NCBI RefSeq assembly: GCF_026914185.1
Contig: NC_070558.1
Span: 6,209,501-6,273,500, forward strand
Direction: 5' to 3'
Source of the DNA: Puccinia triticina
Taxonomy: Eukaryota; Basidiomycota; Pucciniomycetes; Pucciniales; Pucciniaceae
Length of the DNA stretch: 64,000 nt
Shown: piece by piece, positions 23,104-34,014 of the stretch
Position numbering within the stretch: the first letter of the stretch is position 1
Layout of the letters: each line of letters opens with the position of its first letter
Made by a program: the position numbers and the translations under genes
Notes under the pieces: model-generated
What the model was told of the DNA's origin: nothing
The model's database searches: none
The model's input: the letters and a program-made list of their open reading frames with translations, nothing else

Positions 23104-23394
23104 TAGAGCTGGTCCCTAGTATCCATTGGCAGGTTTACGGGCGGGAACCCGCGCAAGTGTGCAAGTATCCGCTGGGTGTCCAGTCTGGGTCCAAATTCAG
23201 GCAGGTACCCGCGCACAAATTGCCATTCTGCCTGCTTGCCCCTAGTGCCCATTAGCTGGTACAAGGTACCTGTGGGTGGGTACCCATGGAAGTATGCAGG
23301 TAACTGTCAGCGAGTGCGGGTGTTCATTCTGGGTCAAAATTCAGTCAGGTACCCACACGCGCTGCGGGTACCCCGGTGCGAAGTGTCAGCTCTA
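23104..23394 (+). mobile_element. hAT-type MITE, 291 bp, copy 1
   Basis: Ends tagagctgg and cagctcta form terminal inverted repeats, flanked on both sides by the 8 bp gtgggagg (23096-23103 and 23395-23402). An 8 bp duplication plus TAGAGCTG-like ends is the hallmark of hAT transposons. The interior is rich in gcgggtaccc and cannot encode a transposase. Related to 25607-25889 in opposite orientation. Confidence 0.85.
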
Positions 23395-23402
23395 GTGGGA
23401 GG

Positions 23403-23910
23403 TCTGATTTTGCTCTGGTACTACAGTTTGAATTTGGCGCTGCGGGGCCAACTGCCACAAAAACATTTAACCTGTGCGGGTTTTTGTGACACATCGTGAC
23501 ACACAAACGTATGCGCGCGCGTTTTTGTGACATGTAGACCATCACTCAGCCATATCATGGCAGGATGAGTGCCCCGCAATCCCAGGGGCAAATTAACTGA
23601 ATCCTTTAATAATTGTATCTGATTTTTATCCATCAGCACAGAAATACTGTTGAGGAGATTTTCTGAATTCATTCACAAACCCTGAGTAATCTGAGGCTCC
23701 CTGGACTTGTCCCAGAATTCTAACATCCTTAGGACAAAATTTAGCAGCTGAAGAATGTGGCAAACAAATTCACACATGTGTGCTGTGGTGTGTCACATTT
23801 TTCATCACTGAGCTAAGTAATGCCAACCTGAGTGCTCATGCAGAGCCATGGGCTGAGGTCAACCTTAACACAAGTCCCAGCCTCCGTGCGGGTGTGCAGC
23901 ATTAGGCTGG
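23403..23910. other. Gene-free stretch
   Basis: No gene. Contains a short tgtgac-rich patch (gtttttgtgacacatcgtg and relatives, 23477-23530). Confidence 0.4.
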
Positions 23911-24819
23911 TGTGGTGCTCCATTCCAAACCATAAGTAGTATTTTATTGCTTTCCTTTACATATATTCATCATTACATTGCCCATTCCCCCATCACCCTT
24001 CACAAATACCTCATTATTATTGCATATTCAGATTCTAAACCAAATTTCAACTATAGTCACTCGTACATAGTACCCCCTTATCTTCAATGGTTCAGTAGTT
24101 ATAGAGGATATAAGACTTACAGAAAACCTACAGTCTTCATTAGTTACAAAACTCATTTCATTAGTAACTTACTTGCATCATTACATTACATTCTTTTCAC
24201 AGATATATTCTTACATACTAAACCCTTTACATACATTACTCATTATGTACTATGCCTATTGTACACATTACATCATTGAATCTGTGCTTACCCCTTTTAG
24301 TAGTACTCATCATTACAAGCTGTTACTATGTTCACATCACTTTCCCCATTTGTACAACCTTCCTTCCCATAGCCAGAACTCCTCATTGTCTGTGCTCATT
24401 CTCCTTTCATATAAGAACTGTCCTTTCCCCCTCACTTGTACCTCATGCAGAGAACTATATACAGAATTTATACAGAATTTTAGATACAGAAATTATAGTG
24501 CTCATTCTCACCAACCCATTGATATCAGTTCAGTTGCTCCTGAACCCATTGTTATTGAACCTTTGCCATTGCATTCCCCCCTCTCATCACTGCTCCAACC
24601 CTCTCACCCTCAGTAGTCAGTAGTCAGCTCATAGTACTAGCTCCTAAGATCAAGTAGAAATCAGCCACACCTTTTCTTCTTTTTCTTAGTGTTACTCTCA
24701 TCCTCTCAGCATTAGTCAGGAAGGCAGCCTCATCAGCACCCTTGCATAGCTTACATTAGTACTAGTGTTGCTATCCATTTCCCTTCCAAGCTCTATTCTC
24801 CCCTTTGAGTAGTTCCACA
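23911..24819 (+). mobile_element. Solo LTR, 909 bp (tgtggtgctcc family)
   Basis: Begins tgtggtgctccattcc and ends gagtagttccaca, flanked by CTGG on both sides (23907-23910, 24820-24823). A near-identical sequence in reverse orientation lies at 49393-50315. TG…CA ends, a short flanking duplication and no internal region indicate a solo LTR. The open frames inside (23947-24623) are Ser/Leu-rich by-products. Confidence 0.7.
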
Positions 24820-25606
24820 CTGGTTGTGAAGCAACCTGACTGGAGGGAGGCCAGCCTTACATACTAAAACTCTTTTCTCGCATGAGCCAATTCCAAGGTT
24901 TGGCTGGGCCTTGTTTGCATCACCACACTCTCAAAACTTGACATAATTGTTCTAGTTTTTGATACATCATATTTTTGCATGTTCTGGATTTTTCAGTATT
25001 TTTTTCAGTGCAAAATCTTGATTTTTCCTACTGGAAACAAATTATTGAAGTCATGAATTCAAACTTGGATTTGGCTTGCCCATCATATGACAAGGAACGT
25101 GCGCAGTCATGCTACTTCTTGTTGTCAAGTCTCAAATGTGAAGGGGTGGAAGTACAGCAATAAAAAAATACTGAAAAATCAAGAAGATAGCAAGCTGTCA
25201 GACAAACTAAAAAAGAAAAATTTCTGATGAGTGTCATAGAAACCAGGAGAGAAAGAGTGGCCTCTATATCACACTTGGCTCATGTGAGCTTTGTGTTTTA
25301 GTTCATAAGCCTCTGGTGAGACTGGGCTGCCACCCAGACCGGCTCACCACAAGTGGCTTAGTTAAGCTTGGGTGGTCCCTTCAAAAACTGTTTATAACAT
25401 TCAGCCATATGTACAAAAATGATTTTGGGGATAGATTCTGAAGTCATACACAACTCCTGATTAATATGAGGCTCAAATAATTTGTGAAAGAAATTTGGCA
25501 ATTAAAGAATGTGTCACACAAACTTACACATGTATCTTTTTGTGTACCACTAACAAATTCCAAGATTTTTGGGATTTATGATAAACACATGATAGAATGA
25601 AATATA
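24820..25606. other. Gene-free AT-rich stretch
   Basis: Nothing recognised on either strand. Confidence 0.45.
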
Positions 25607-25889
25607 AAGAGCTGGCACTTTGCACATGGGTACCTGCAGCGGGTGCAGGTACCTTCCTGAATTTTGACCCAGAATGGACACCTGCACCTGCTGGTTGTTA
25701 CCTGCGTACTTCCAGGGGTACAATACCTAGTACTTGCCAATGAGCACTAGTGGCAAGCAGAGCTCTGCAGAATGGCAATTTGTGCGCAGGTACCTGCCTG
25801 AATTTGGACCCAGACTGGACACCCGCACCTGCACCTGGCGGATACCTGCTCACTTCCACAGATCCACCAAATGATAGGGGCCAGCTCTA
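25607..25889 (-). mobile_element. hAT-type MITE, 283 bp, copy 2
   Basis: Inverse copy of 23104-23394, recognisable by aattttgacccagaatggac and caatttgtgcgcaggtacc. Ends aagagctggc and ccagctcta. Flanked by gaaatata (25599-25606) and gaaattta (25890-25897), 7 of 8 matching. Its first base is A rather than T. Confidence 0.75.
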
Positions 25890-25951
25890 GAAATTTATGA
25901 TTCCCATGGTAAATAGATCTTGCAAAACACTTGAAAAGAAGGTTGCAGATT

Positions 25952-26880
25952 TCAGAGGAGTTGCCAACTGTCCTGGTGAATGGTCATGCAACAACTTGTC
26001 AGGCCTTTGTGACACCCTAGTGACAAGACTCTGAGCTCAGGTGAAGCATAGTCAAACAGGGAAGCAACACAAGGTGGTTCACTTACTAAATGGTGAACTA
26101 TGGCCCCTGAAACTGTTTCAATATTTATTCCAAATGCTCCTGAAACATTTGACAACACCACCACATGTCCAATGACACTTTTGATGCATATCCTAATTGT
26201 TTTGGGGGGCTTTGGTCTTGGGAGTACTTGGTAATGGAGGCTAGAAATCTTGTGGTAAAGGTTGATTTGAGGGCTCTTCTGGTCTACGTCCACAAACAGG
26301 GCTACTTGTGCAAATATGGCGCTAGGAATCTGTTCAGTGGCAAAGATCATCTGTATACTTCATAAGAAGTCCTTGCCTTGCAAGGTAAAGTGGATTTACA
26401 AGTTTCCAGCATGGTGCATCTTGACGGTGTAATTTTTCTTTTGTACATCCTTGAAACACGCCTGAAAAAACACCATAGGTTTCACAATTGTAGAATCAGA
26501 CTGATCAACTCCCGGAGTATCACGTACCCATTTGGTTGAAAAGTCCAGGGGGTATGTGTTGAGGTGATCTAGCCATTTGTAATATATTCCCGCCTGAAGC
26601 GCAGTTGGAGAATTTTTGGGCTTTGTCCCCTGGATCCCCTCATCAAGGTTCACATTGGTAAGACTACAGGCAGCTTACAGTCAGCTGATCAATTGCCTCA
26701 TGGTTTACATCACAGGTTAGAAGAGAGAGAGCTCACCGGGATGATTATTTGTTTTAGATTTGCCCAGGAGGCCATACAAAAAACATTCTTGTGCCCAAGC
26801 TGCAAAGGAAGCAGGTGGGCCAAAGTGTTTAACTACCCCCAGGACGTGCTGACGTAGGATGAGGATGTTTGGTTTAGATT
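25952..26880 (-). pseudogene. TNP2-like CACTA transposase, decayed C-terminal exons
   Basis: Reading down the minus strand from about 26860: HVLGVVKHFGPPASFAAWAQ then LLGKSKTNNHPG. This resembles the DUF4218 region of TNP2 transposases (a GPA-x-W block followed by KTNN), and ends at a gtgagc donor. Next comes a 26396-26653 exon with QAGIYYKWLDHLNTYP and FFQACFKDVQKKN. Last, 26350-25952 carries KSVIGHVVVLSNVSGAFGIN, matching the protein at 1-429, including a gtaagt donor just after it. CACTA transposases cut and paste elements with CACTA ends. The catalytic N-terminal part is not present nearby, so this is a fragment. Domain assignment is from memory of the family. Confidence 0.5.
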
Positions 26881-27279
26881 TCATGTTTGGCCAGTTGGCA
26901 GGGGTGTGCTTCCTATATTTAGGAGTCTGGGGTAGCCAACAGGGTAAACTTTAATCATCTTAGTCTATCCTCAGTGATGCATATACCATATCCTGTAGAT
27001 ACATGCATAACTGTGGCACAGTACAACTTGTACTTAGTCTAACAAACACAACAGTACCTGTTCCCTTCTCTCCTCACCAAGATTGGACATGATACTGCGC
27101 GTGCTTGTACTCACCAGCAACACCTTTCTTACTGTTAGGTGAGTAGCAATCAATACCAAGATTGGCCCCAATACTGCGCGTTCTTGTACTCACCAGCAAC
27201 ACATTTCTTACTGTCAGATTTGCATTTGCCCCTTGGCCGTCTTATAGGTTAAAAGCCGAGCTCAACAAGTTGTTTGTTG
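26881..27279. other. Leader-like region with a duplicated ~65 bp block
   Basis: The block accaagattgg…tttcttactgt occurs at 27076-27140 and again at 27155-27219, offset 79 bp. Each contains actgcgcg and cttgtactcaccagcaacac. It precedes the Copia fragment and may be its old leader. Confidence 0.4.
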
Positions 27280-28130
27280 AAATTTGAGTCCACTCTACGG
27301 GAAGCCAGAGGCTGAATGGTTGGTTGGTTGTGGAGGAAAATTGAAAGAGATCAAAGAGAAAGCAATAAAAAAGACATTAGAAAAACAAAAGCAAGAAAGA
27401 GAACTAGAAGAGAAAGAAAGACTAGAAGCAATCAAGAGAGCCAAAGATCATACAAATAGAACAATCAACCAATTCCCTCAACCTCAACTGATATAATAAT
27501 GGCGGCAGCTCCTACCGCTGAAGAATATTATAATCTCAAAAATGAACTAGTGAGACTCGAAGGACTACTCAACAACAATCCGGTCCAACAGCAAGTTCAT
27601 CATGTCCAACCCAACAGAAAAAACAGTGTCCTCACCAGTTTCCACAAGAAACCACTGGATTTGCACTACATGTACAACCCAAAAGAAAACCAACTGTTGA
27701 TTGAGAAAGCAACAGCCTTCCGTTGTGTTCCACTCAACAGCAACTTCACGGGAAAGTGGGGCCTACAATGCCATTACTGAAAACAAAATGGGCATTGGTA
27801 CAATGACTGCAGAGCGTTTTTGGAGGACGTTGAGTCGGGCAAAATGTGACCCCCTCGGGATGGACATGATGCACCAGGCTCAAATTACTTGCCACCAAAC
27901 CGGCCTTTTGGCAAACACAATTGCTTGCAACAACTCAATGTACCAGATATTGATGATGGTAAAATTCTCCTTGACTTGAGAGCATCCACCCATGTGAGTG
28001 GTTCACTTGCACTCTACACCTTGACAGAACAACTACTACAACCAAGGAAGATTCTGCTAGCAGTAGCTGACTGCTCTGTGGATGTTAGCTTGAAGGGCAC
28101 AATCACAATTCCAACAAAGCAGGGCCCAGT
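27280..28130 (+). pseudogene. Ty1/Copia gag-protease fragment
   Basis: Frames 27284-27496, 27499-27780, 27701-27979 and 27889-28239 are successive pieces of one decayed gag-pol. Seen are a charged helical stretch (EKQKQERELEEKERLE), a gag block from ATG 27499 (MAAAPTAEEYYNLKNELVRL), a zinc-knuckle remnant (GHWYNDC), and the protease with ILLDLRASTHVSG, where the usual DSGAS is DLRAS. Protease-flanking sequence (TLTEQLLQPRKILLAVAD) follows. Copia protease cuts the polyprotein; with the active site altered and frameshifts present this copy is dead. It stops near 28130, where Gypsy 1 sequence begins. Confidence 0.65.
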
Positions 28131-28289
28131 CATGCTATGGTTCTGCTTGGGGAGGGGGACTGGTCTTGGATCTTCTAGCTCTTATAGGTTGATTGCTAGA
28201 TGGAGAAGAAGTGAGGATCTTCCCCCGGCTCTCATTTGAGGCAGAGAGCTGTGACATGTATGTACCGGTGTAACATGTCCCTGGCGTAG

Positions 28290-28597
28290 TGTAAGCCCCC
28301 TCCTTTGGGGTCTCACAAAGCTTTCACAAAGATTATCACAGACTCAAGTATTTAGCCATGCCTCCTTCCACATCCTAGACGGTAGAGATCTTGCCCCCTA
28401 CATCTCTCTGGGCTAGGTAAGCCTCCCCCCTTTTTCCTCCTTCTCCTTCTGTTTCTAGTTGTACGTACAAGAGATCTTGCCCCCTACATCTCTCCCAGCT
28501 AGCCCATCACAATCAAGTCCCCCACCGTTTGGAACTAGAAATCCGACCTTGTCCCTTTTCCTTGTCATATTCAGTGAGGGTCCACTGGACCCTTACA
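28290..28597 (+). repeat. Element A left (5') LTR, 308 bp
   Basis: TG…CA ends. It contains the block agatcttgccccctacatct twice (near 28388 and 28472), and its last 20 bases form a hairpin (AGGGTC/GACCCT). Confidence 0.85.
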
Positions 28598-30111
28598 CTT
28601 TTTTTTTCTCGTTCCAAACAACCTTGGACACTTGAATCCATCCACCATCCCGCCCACAGCCAAGTCAATTGTGACTTTTGAATTTTGCTCAGGAGTTGGC
28701 TGTGCTCCTCTCGCTCTTGCATCTGGTCATTTGTGACCTTCTTATCTGTGGACTATGTTGTTCAAACCTTGTCCTGGGTCATTTGCAACCCTCCTTTGTC
28801 CTTGCTGTTGGTCAATCATAGCCAACCTCATCCTCATCTTCAGAAAATGCAACAATATCAAGGCTTGTCTCCCTTGGTGGGGTCAATGGGGTCCCCCTGT
28901 GAAGAAAGATTCCGCTCCGGAAGGCCCTTTGGCCAGTCAACTAACAGATGCAAAGAGCGCATCCAAAATCTGGAGTACCTTGTACGCCTCTTACTTGCTT
29001 GGTCCGGGCCAGTGCTCTTCAACTTTGCATCCTGGTCCCCACTTATCTCAACCGCTCCCTTGGCTGGATCTTTTTGGTATTTGATTGATCAGGGTCTTGT
29101 ACCCATTTTATCCAACACAGTAGCAAAGTCTCTGACGCCCAATTGGCAGATCCAGAGGCTGAAGCAAAGAGTTCATCTAGACACCCCGTCAACTGTCTGC
29201 CCCGCCAGCACCCTGCCCAGCTTTCCGCCGCAATCCCTTTCTGCACTGTTTCCTGGCCATCTGGTGCCCCCCTCTTTGCCCCCATTACCGTTTTTGCTCT
29301 TGGATCCTGCATCTCTACCAGCCTTTGAGACCAACACCTTGGCAAATAAGCTCCCATTGACTCCACCTTCTCCCACTCCATCTACCTTGATGACACCCTC
29401 TTGCTCTTGGCTGCCAAGCCACTCCTCCACGTTCTCAGGACCCGTATCACCCAGCTCGCCCGCCTCAGCGCCCTCGGCTTCCTCCTCAGCTCCCGCGTCT
29501 CTGACATCCTTGCCAAGCTTCTCCTCACCACCACCACCGCCGCTGCACCCAGCACACCCCACAGCTTGCTTGACTCCCTAGCTGCACTTGCCCCACACTC
29601 CGCGCCCTCCAACAAGCAGAAGCAGCAGCAGCGCACGCCCCTCCTCAGCGCCTGGGCCACCCTGCCCTCCAGCTCACCCATCATCAACCACAACACCCTC
29701 TTCAGCTTCTCCACCCAACTCGCCAAGCCTCTTGACTGTCTCCCGCCGCCTACCTTACTGCCCATTCCCTCTTCTGATCTCCAAATCCCCTCAGCTACCA
29801 ACACCAACACCTCCACTGACAAGTTTGAAAAGAAAGATCGTACACCTTCCTTCACATCTCCTTCCCATTCCTTGCCCGCACATCCTTGCTTGTCCGCCAC
29901 TCAAAACTCATCTCAACACTCAACCGGGCCATTGATACCAAGATTGCCAACACGCCCTGCACAATTGACAATCCCGCACTTGTTACACGTTCCAACCGCG
30001 CCACCTGCCCAGGTTTTTTCAGATACTGCCCTGACCAAACCCATGCTGCCAGTACAATCATCAACACCATCTACCCTACCCAGCTTATTAACCTCTCCGG
30101 CAGGCTGCTGA
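28598..30111 (+). other. Element A interior, Pro/Ser-rich open frames
   Basis: Several long overlapping frames (28685-29581 and 29401-30111 on plus; others on minus) are C-rich, low-complexity and not recognisable. One phase near 29886-30110 reads LVRHSKLISTLNRAIDTKIA and could be a genuine protein remnant. I cannot tell whether the region is captured host sequence or a former gag. No retroviral-type motif seen. Confidence 0.3.
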
Positions 30112-30223
30112 AACCAGGCAAAAACAATGATCACTTGCCTAAAAGTGACATGAAATAGTAAAAAGGCCCCTTTTTACTTTGCTATGTCACCTGAAGACAA
30201 GTGATTATTGTTTTTTCCTGGTG
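30112..30223. mobile_element. 112 bp MITE of the CACCAGG family
   Basis: Starts aaccaggcaaaaacaatgat and ends attattgttttttcctggtg, with inner cacttg/caagtg marks. The ends match the foldback at 56549-57520 (caccaggaaa…tttcctggtg). Flanking trinucleotides tga and tca differ by one base, so a duplication is not proven. Confidence 0.5.
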
Positions 30224-30530
30224 TCACATCCTCCCTTTCTGCCCGCGTTGATCCACTCCTCACCCTTGACATCAGACTTGCTCCCCCCATTGTTTCTCCG
30301 AAAATTGCGACACGAACATCTTTGGCCCCAGAGGCTTCTCCAAAAAGCGTCACCCCCCCCAGCCACCGGAACAAAGCCCTCTATGTCTACCTCTCCTTCC
30401 AGCCATTTGCCTATCTGCTCCCCAGCCTCTACCTCCTTGCCCACACCCATCCCTGACCACCTCAGACTCAAACTGCCAATCCCTCTCCTTGACCAACCCA
30501 CAGTTTTCCAAGCTCACTCTCAAAATCCTT
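30224..30530 (+). pseudogene. Unknown open frame of element A, upstream half, split by element B
   Basis: The frame ending DQPTVFQAHSQNP at 30530 continues after element B as CLETFVVGGMSIVEDDDNAT when B and one TCCTT copy are removed, so a single frame ran through here. The N-terminal side is proline-rich. Function unknown. Confidence 0.35.
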
Positions 30531-30783
30531 TGTAAGGGTTCTGTGAACCCTCACTGGAAGGAAAGGAGGGACGGAGGGCCAAAGGCCTGAAGTCTATAAA
30601 AAGAATGTGAATTTCTGAGATCGGCCGATGAAAGAAGGAAGAAGGGGAAGACCAGCTTGGGGGAGAAGAGAAGAGATGGGATCAAAACTATATAAAGCGG
30701 GAATACTATGTATAAGCATGGATAATAATGCTTCTATTACAACACAGATTATGTAAGGGTGGAGCCTTGGTGAAACCCTTACA
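30531..30783 (-). repeat. Element B 3' LTR (left), 253 bp
   Basis: Plus-strand ends tgtaagggttctgtgaaccc and ggtgaaacccttaca. Both ends are self-complementary. Contains tatataaag near 30689. Confidence 0.9.
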
Positions 30784-30944
30784 ATCTCCCCTCCTATAAA
30801 AGAAAAGGAAAACAGATGATGGTGAGGGGCTGGAGCGACAAAGAGGGGTTGGAGGCGATGGCGAGGGCAAGAGACAAAGACAATGGGGTTGAGAGAGGAG
30901 ACAAGGGGGAGAGAGTGAGGGCAATGACGAGAGAGTGAGAAGAC

Positions 30945-31110
30945 CGAATGGACTGAATGTCCCGAGTGGACCGAGTGTCCCAAATGGACCGAATGTCCCG
31001 AGTGGACCGAGTGTCCCGAATGGACCAAATGTCCCGAGTGGACCGAGTGTCCCGAATGGACCGAATGTCCCGAGTAGACCGAGTGTCCCAAATGGACCAA
31101 ATGTCCTGAA
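30945..31110 (+). repeat. 18 bp minisatellite in element B, about 9 units
   Basis: The unit tggaccgagtgtcccgaa alternates with tggaccgaatgtcccgag. On the minus strand it reads as a six-residue repeat (HSVHSG), which explains the long open frames here. Confidence 0.85.
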
Positions 31111-31747
31111 GCAACAGTCATGATTGACCAGGTACAAAGAGGCAACAAGGTTGATAACATTGAACTGAGGCGATGAGGAGGAGCTAGAGGCGATGATGAC
31201 AATGACAGAAGGCTAGATATGGTGACGAGGGGCCTGTGGCAATGGAGAGTGGCTGGAAGCAATGACAAGGGTGCGAGGGAGTGGATGATGAGGGGCTTGA
31301 GGCGATGTCGACGAGGGGCTGGAGTCAATAGGGAAGGGCAAAGAGTGATGTCAAGAGGTGGGGAGCGATGGCGAGGGGTGTTGTTCCTTCGCGATTGCGG
31401 AGAGAGGGGCGAGGTCTTTGGAGGAGCCATGGACAAGGGCCACCTGGCGCAGACAAGCAGAGTGAGCAGGTGGGAGGCAAGGCCGCTGATGAAGATGTAG
31501 CCTTTGAGGCCGGAGACCTTCTCTCAAGTGTGCAGGGGTCCTGGAGGGCGGGTTGTAGCAGAGGAGGTCAGGCTTTGAGTGGTCTGGCAAGCATGGTGAC
31601 GCGAGCGAGGGGAAGACAAGTGAGGAAGCGCGGGCGGCGCCGAGGGCCGTTCCTGGCCGCCTTCCGTCGACGACGGCGACAACAGCGTGTGTGGACCGGA
31701 GTGGTCCGGACGGGGGAGCGGGCGGCTGCCGCTGATAGTCTCCATCC

Positions 31748-31778
31748 CCTCAGAGGGACCCCATTGACCCCTCTGAGG
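31748..31778. repeat. Palindromic motif in element B, copy 1
   Basis: The arms cctcagaggg and ccctctgagg face each other around accccattgac. A second copy is at 32281-32313. Confidence 0.7.
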
Positions 31779-32089
31779 AAGAGAGGACCTGGTAGCTGAG
31801 GGTTCAGACGAATGGCAGGGGTTGGGTTGACTGAGATGACGACGAGGGTGGCGCGAGCTGGTGTGTCTGGTGGGGATGCTCCTGGTTGAGGAGGCGGTGG
31901 CGTGCAAGGTGATTGAGAGGAAAATCGAGGAGTCCGGGACCTTTGGGTCGTCTGTCCTTTGGCATCGAGAAAAGAAAAGTGGGCAGGGGGACAGTGAAGA
32001 GAGACAAGAAGGATTGTTGGCGAGGTTGAGTAGTAGCCAGGGCGCGTGGCGGTCAAAGGATGGCGAGGGCAATGTGGAGAGAGCGAGGG

Positions 32090-32195
32090 CGATGGGAGGG
32101 CGAGGGTGATGGGAGGGCGAGGGCGATGGGAGGGCGAGGGCGATGGGAGGGCGAGGGCGATGGGAGGGCAAGGGCGATGGGAGGGCAAGGGTGTG
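32090..32195 (+). repeat. 17 bp minisatellite in element B, about 6 units
   Basis: The unit gggagggcgagggcgat repeats with minor changes (gcaagg, ggtgat). Confidence 0.85.
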
Positions 32196-32280
32196 GGAGG
32201 GGGGCGGAAGCGGCCAGAAAAGGGGGTGAGGGTTGAGGACCGTCTGTAGCTTTTGGGTTGTCCGGGGTGTGGCGCCTTTC

Positions 32281-32313
32281 TTCTCAGAGGGACCCCATTG
32301 ACCCCTCCGAAGA
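32281..32313. repeat. Palindromic motif in element B, copy 2
   Basis: ttctcagagggacccc followed by attgacccctccgaagaa. It shares the core agaggga-ccccattga-cccct with 31748-31778, about 530 bp away. Confidence 0.65.
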
Positions 32314-33258
32314 AGAAAGGACGGGTGACGGAAAGGGATCGAGGCGAGTTGGCAACAATTGGCGGGCTGTTGGCACGCGCGTCGAATGGGAGGATGGGCG
32401 TCGTGTGTGTGTCAATGCGGATGTCAAGGGTGCCGGGGAGCTCGGGGAAGTGACCACAAGCCAATGAAGGCTGGGCCAGGTGCTTCAGATTGGAATGGAG
32501 AAGCAGAGGGGGTTCGGCGGGACCGAGCGTTCTCAGAAGTGTTTCCCGGAGATCAAGGCTGTGCTTGGGCGGGTTGGAGCCTGTCGGGTGTCGTCAAAGT
32601 TGGGGGGCGAACAGGATGGAGGAGGCGAGGTCGGACAGTGGGCCGCTGATCATTCCAAACTGTCCCGTCAAGATCACGGAGACTGATGGCAAAGAAAGCC
32701 CAGAGAGGTTCTGGCCGCGAAAGCCGGCTGAAGAGGTTGCAACGAGTGTCTGGAGTGGACCAAGTCCAAGCAAGCAAGTTTCGAGCAGATCGAGTGTCCA
32801 AGGCGTGGACCGAGTGTCCAATCAAACGAGATGAGAGCAGACCGAGTGTCCAAGAGAGCAAGGATTGAGGGTGTTTCTGGAGCTGACAAGGAAAAGGACT
32901 GATTGTTGAGGGCAAGGGCAAGCCTGGGACGACACTGAAGAGTATTTGAGGATGAAGTTTCGAATGGCAAAAGAGCCTCCGAGTCCAGCAAGGGTGAGGC
33001 TGTTCCGAAGATGAGAAGCCTCCGAGTCCAACGAGGATGAGGCCGTTCCGAAATGAAGGGCCTCCGAGTCCAGCGAGGATGAGGTTGTTCCGATGTTGAA
33101 GAGCCTCCGAGCCCAAGGAGGATGAGACTATTATGACAAAAACTTCCAATGCCCAAGGGTTCAGTGATGCTCCTGAGTCCAATGAAGATTCCAAGAGTCC
33201 AAGGAGAAATTTCGTGGAGAGTAAGCGATTGAAAAAAACTTTTTATAGAAAAAAAAAG

Positions 33259-33511
33259 TGTAAGGGTTCTGTGAACCCTCACTGGAAGGAACGGAGGGAC
33301 GGAGGGCCAAAGGCCTGAAGTCTATAAAAAGAATGTGAATTTCTGAGATCGGCCGATGAAAGAAGGAAGAAGGGGAAGACCAGCTTGGGGGAGAAGAGAA
33401 GAGATGGGATCAAAACTATATAAAGCAGGAATACTATGTATAAGCATGGATAATAATGCTTCTATTACAACACAGCTTATGTAAGGGTGGAGTCTTGGTG
33501 AAACCCTTACA
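33259..33511 (-). repeat. Element B 5' LTR (right), 253 bp
   Basis: Near-identical to 30531-30783 (for example agcaggaat for agcgggaat, cagcttatg for cagattatg). Confidence 0.9.
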
Positions 33512-33806
33512 TCCTTGTCTGGAAACATTTGTAGTGGGAGGCATGTCCATAGTGGAGGATGATGATAATGCAACAGTTAGAATTGAAGCAGCTGATGATG
33601 CAGGGACAACCCGCTTCTACACAGACAACATCACCAAGTATCTCAAGCTCCTCAAGGAGTATAACACTGATGAATTGTGCTATGAGGAAACCAATCTAGA
33701 AATGTTGAAATCTTGTGGTGCAGAATTACACACTTCTCCACCTACCAGTACTGCAAACACAAAAAAAAAAAAAAAAAAAAAAAGAAGAAGAAGAAGAAAA
33801 CTTTAA
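33512..33806 (+). pseudogene. Unknown open frame of element A, downstream half
   Basis: Continues the frame cut at 30530. It reads CLETFVVGGMSIVEDDDNAT, then DDAGTTRFYTDNITKYLKLL and EYNTDELCYEETNLEMLKSC, and ends in a Lys/Arg homopolymer-like tail encoded by an A-rich run (33762-33800). The middle looks like real, acidic, folded protein unlike Copia or Gypsy proteins. I do not recognise it; it may be captured host sequence. Confidence 0.4.
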
Positions 33807-34014
33807 CCCAACTTCAACTCCCAACAACCCAGTTCTATTTTATGTTTGATGACCTCACCCTTGCCATTGCCCTTGCCTTTGCTCTTGCCCTCAACCTTGA
33901 CCTCAACCTTGCCCTTGCGCCTTGTCAATTGTGACAACTTGACTTGATCAACTCTTGCCTCCCTTCCCTATCTTCAGTTATAATTCCCCGTGTCTTGAGC
34001 TTTTTTCTTTTTAT

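Larger units (their letters stand above)
30531..33511 (-). mobile_element. Non-autonomous LTR element B, 2,981 bp, TSD TCCTT
   Basis: Two 253 bp LTRs (30531-30783 and 33259-33511) differ at only a few positions. TCCTT flanks the whole (30526-30530, 33512-33516). The sequence just inside the left LTR (atctcccctcctat) is a polypurine tract on the minus strand, so the element reads right to left. The interior has only low-complexity frames and two minisatellites, and no retrotransposon protein. High LTR similarity suggests a recent insertion. It is nested in element A. Confidence 0.9.

Noticed and set aside
23947..24623. Two Leu/Ser/His-rich frames of 110-147 codons
   Set aside because: They recur in the inverse solo LTR at 49.5-50.3 kb with different frame breaks; they are LTR sequence, not genes.
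29043..29900. Minus-strand Glu/Gly-rich frames in element A
   Set aside because: Complement of C-rich low-complexity plus-strand sequence; no motif and no ATG-supported structure.
30594..32464. Long minus-strand Ser/Pro/His-rich frames (280 and 298 codons)
   Set aside because: They run through the 18 bp and 17 bp minisatellites of element B, which keep frames open by chance; there is no conserved domain and start codons are doubtful.
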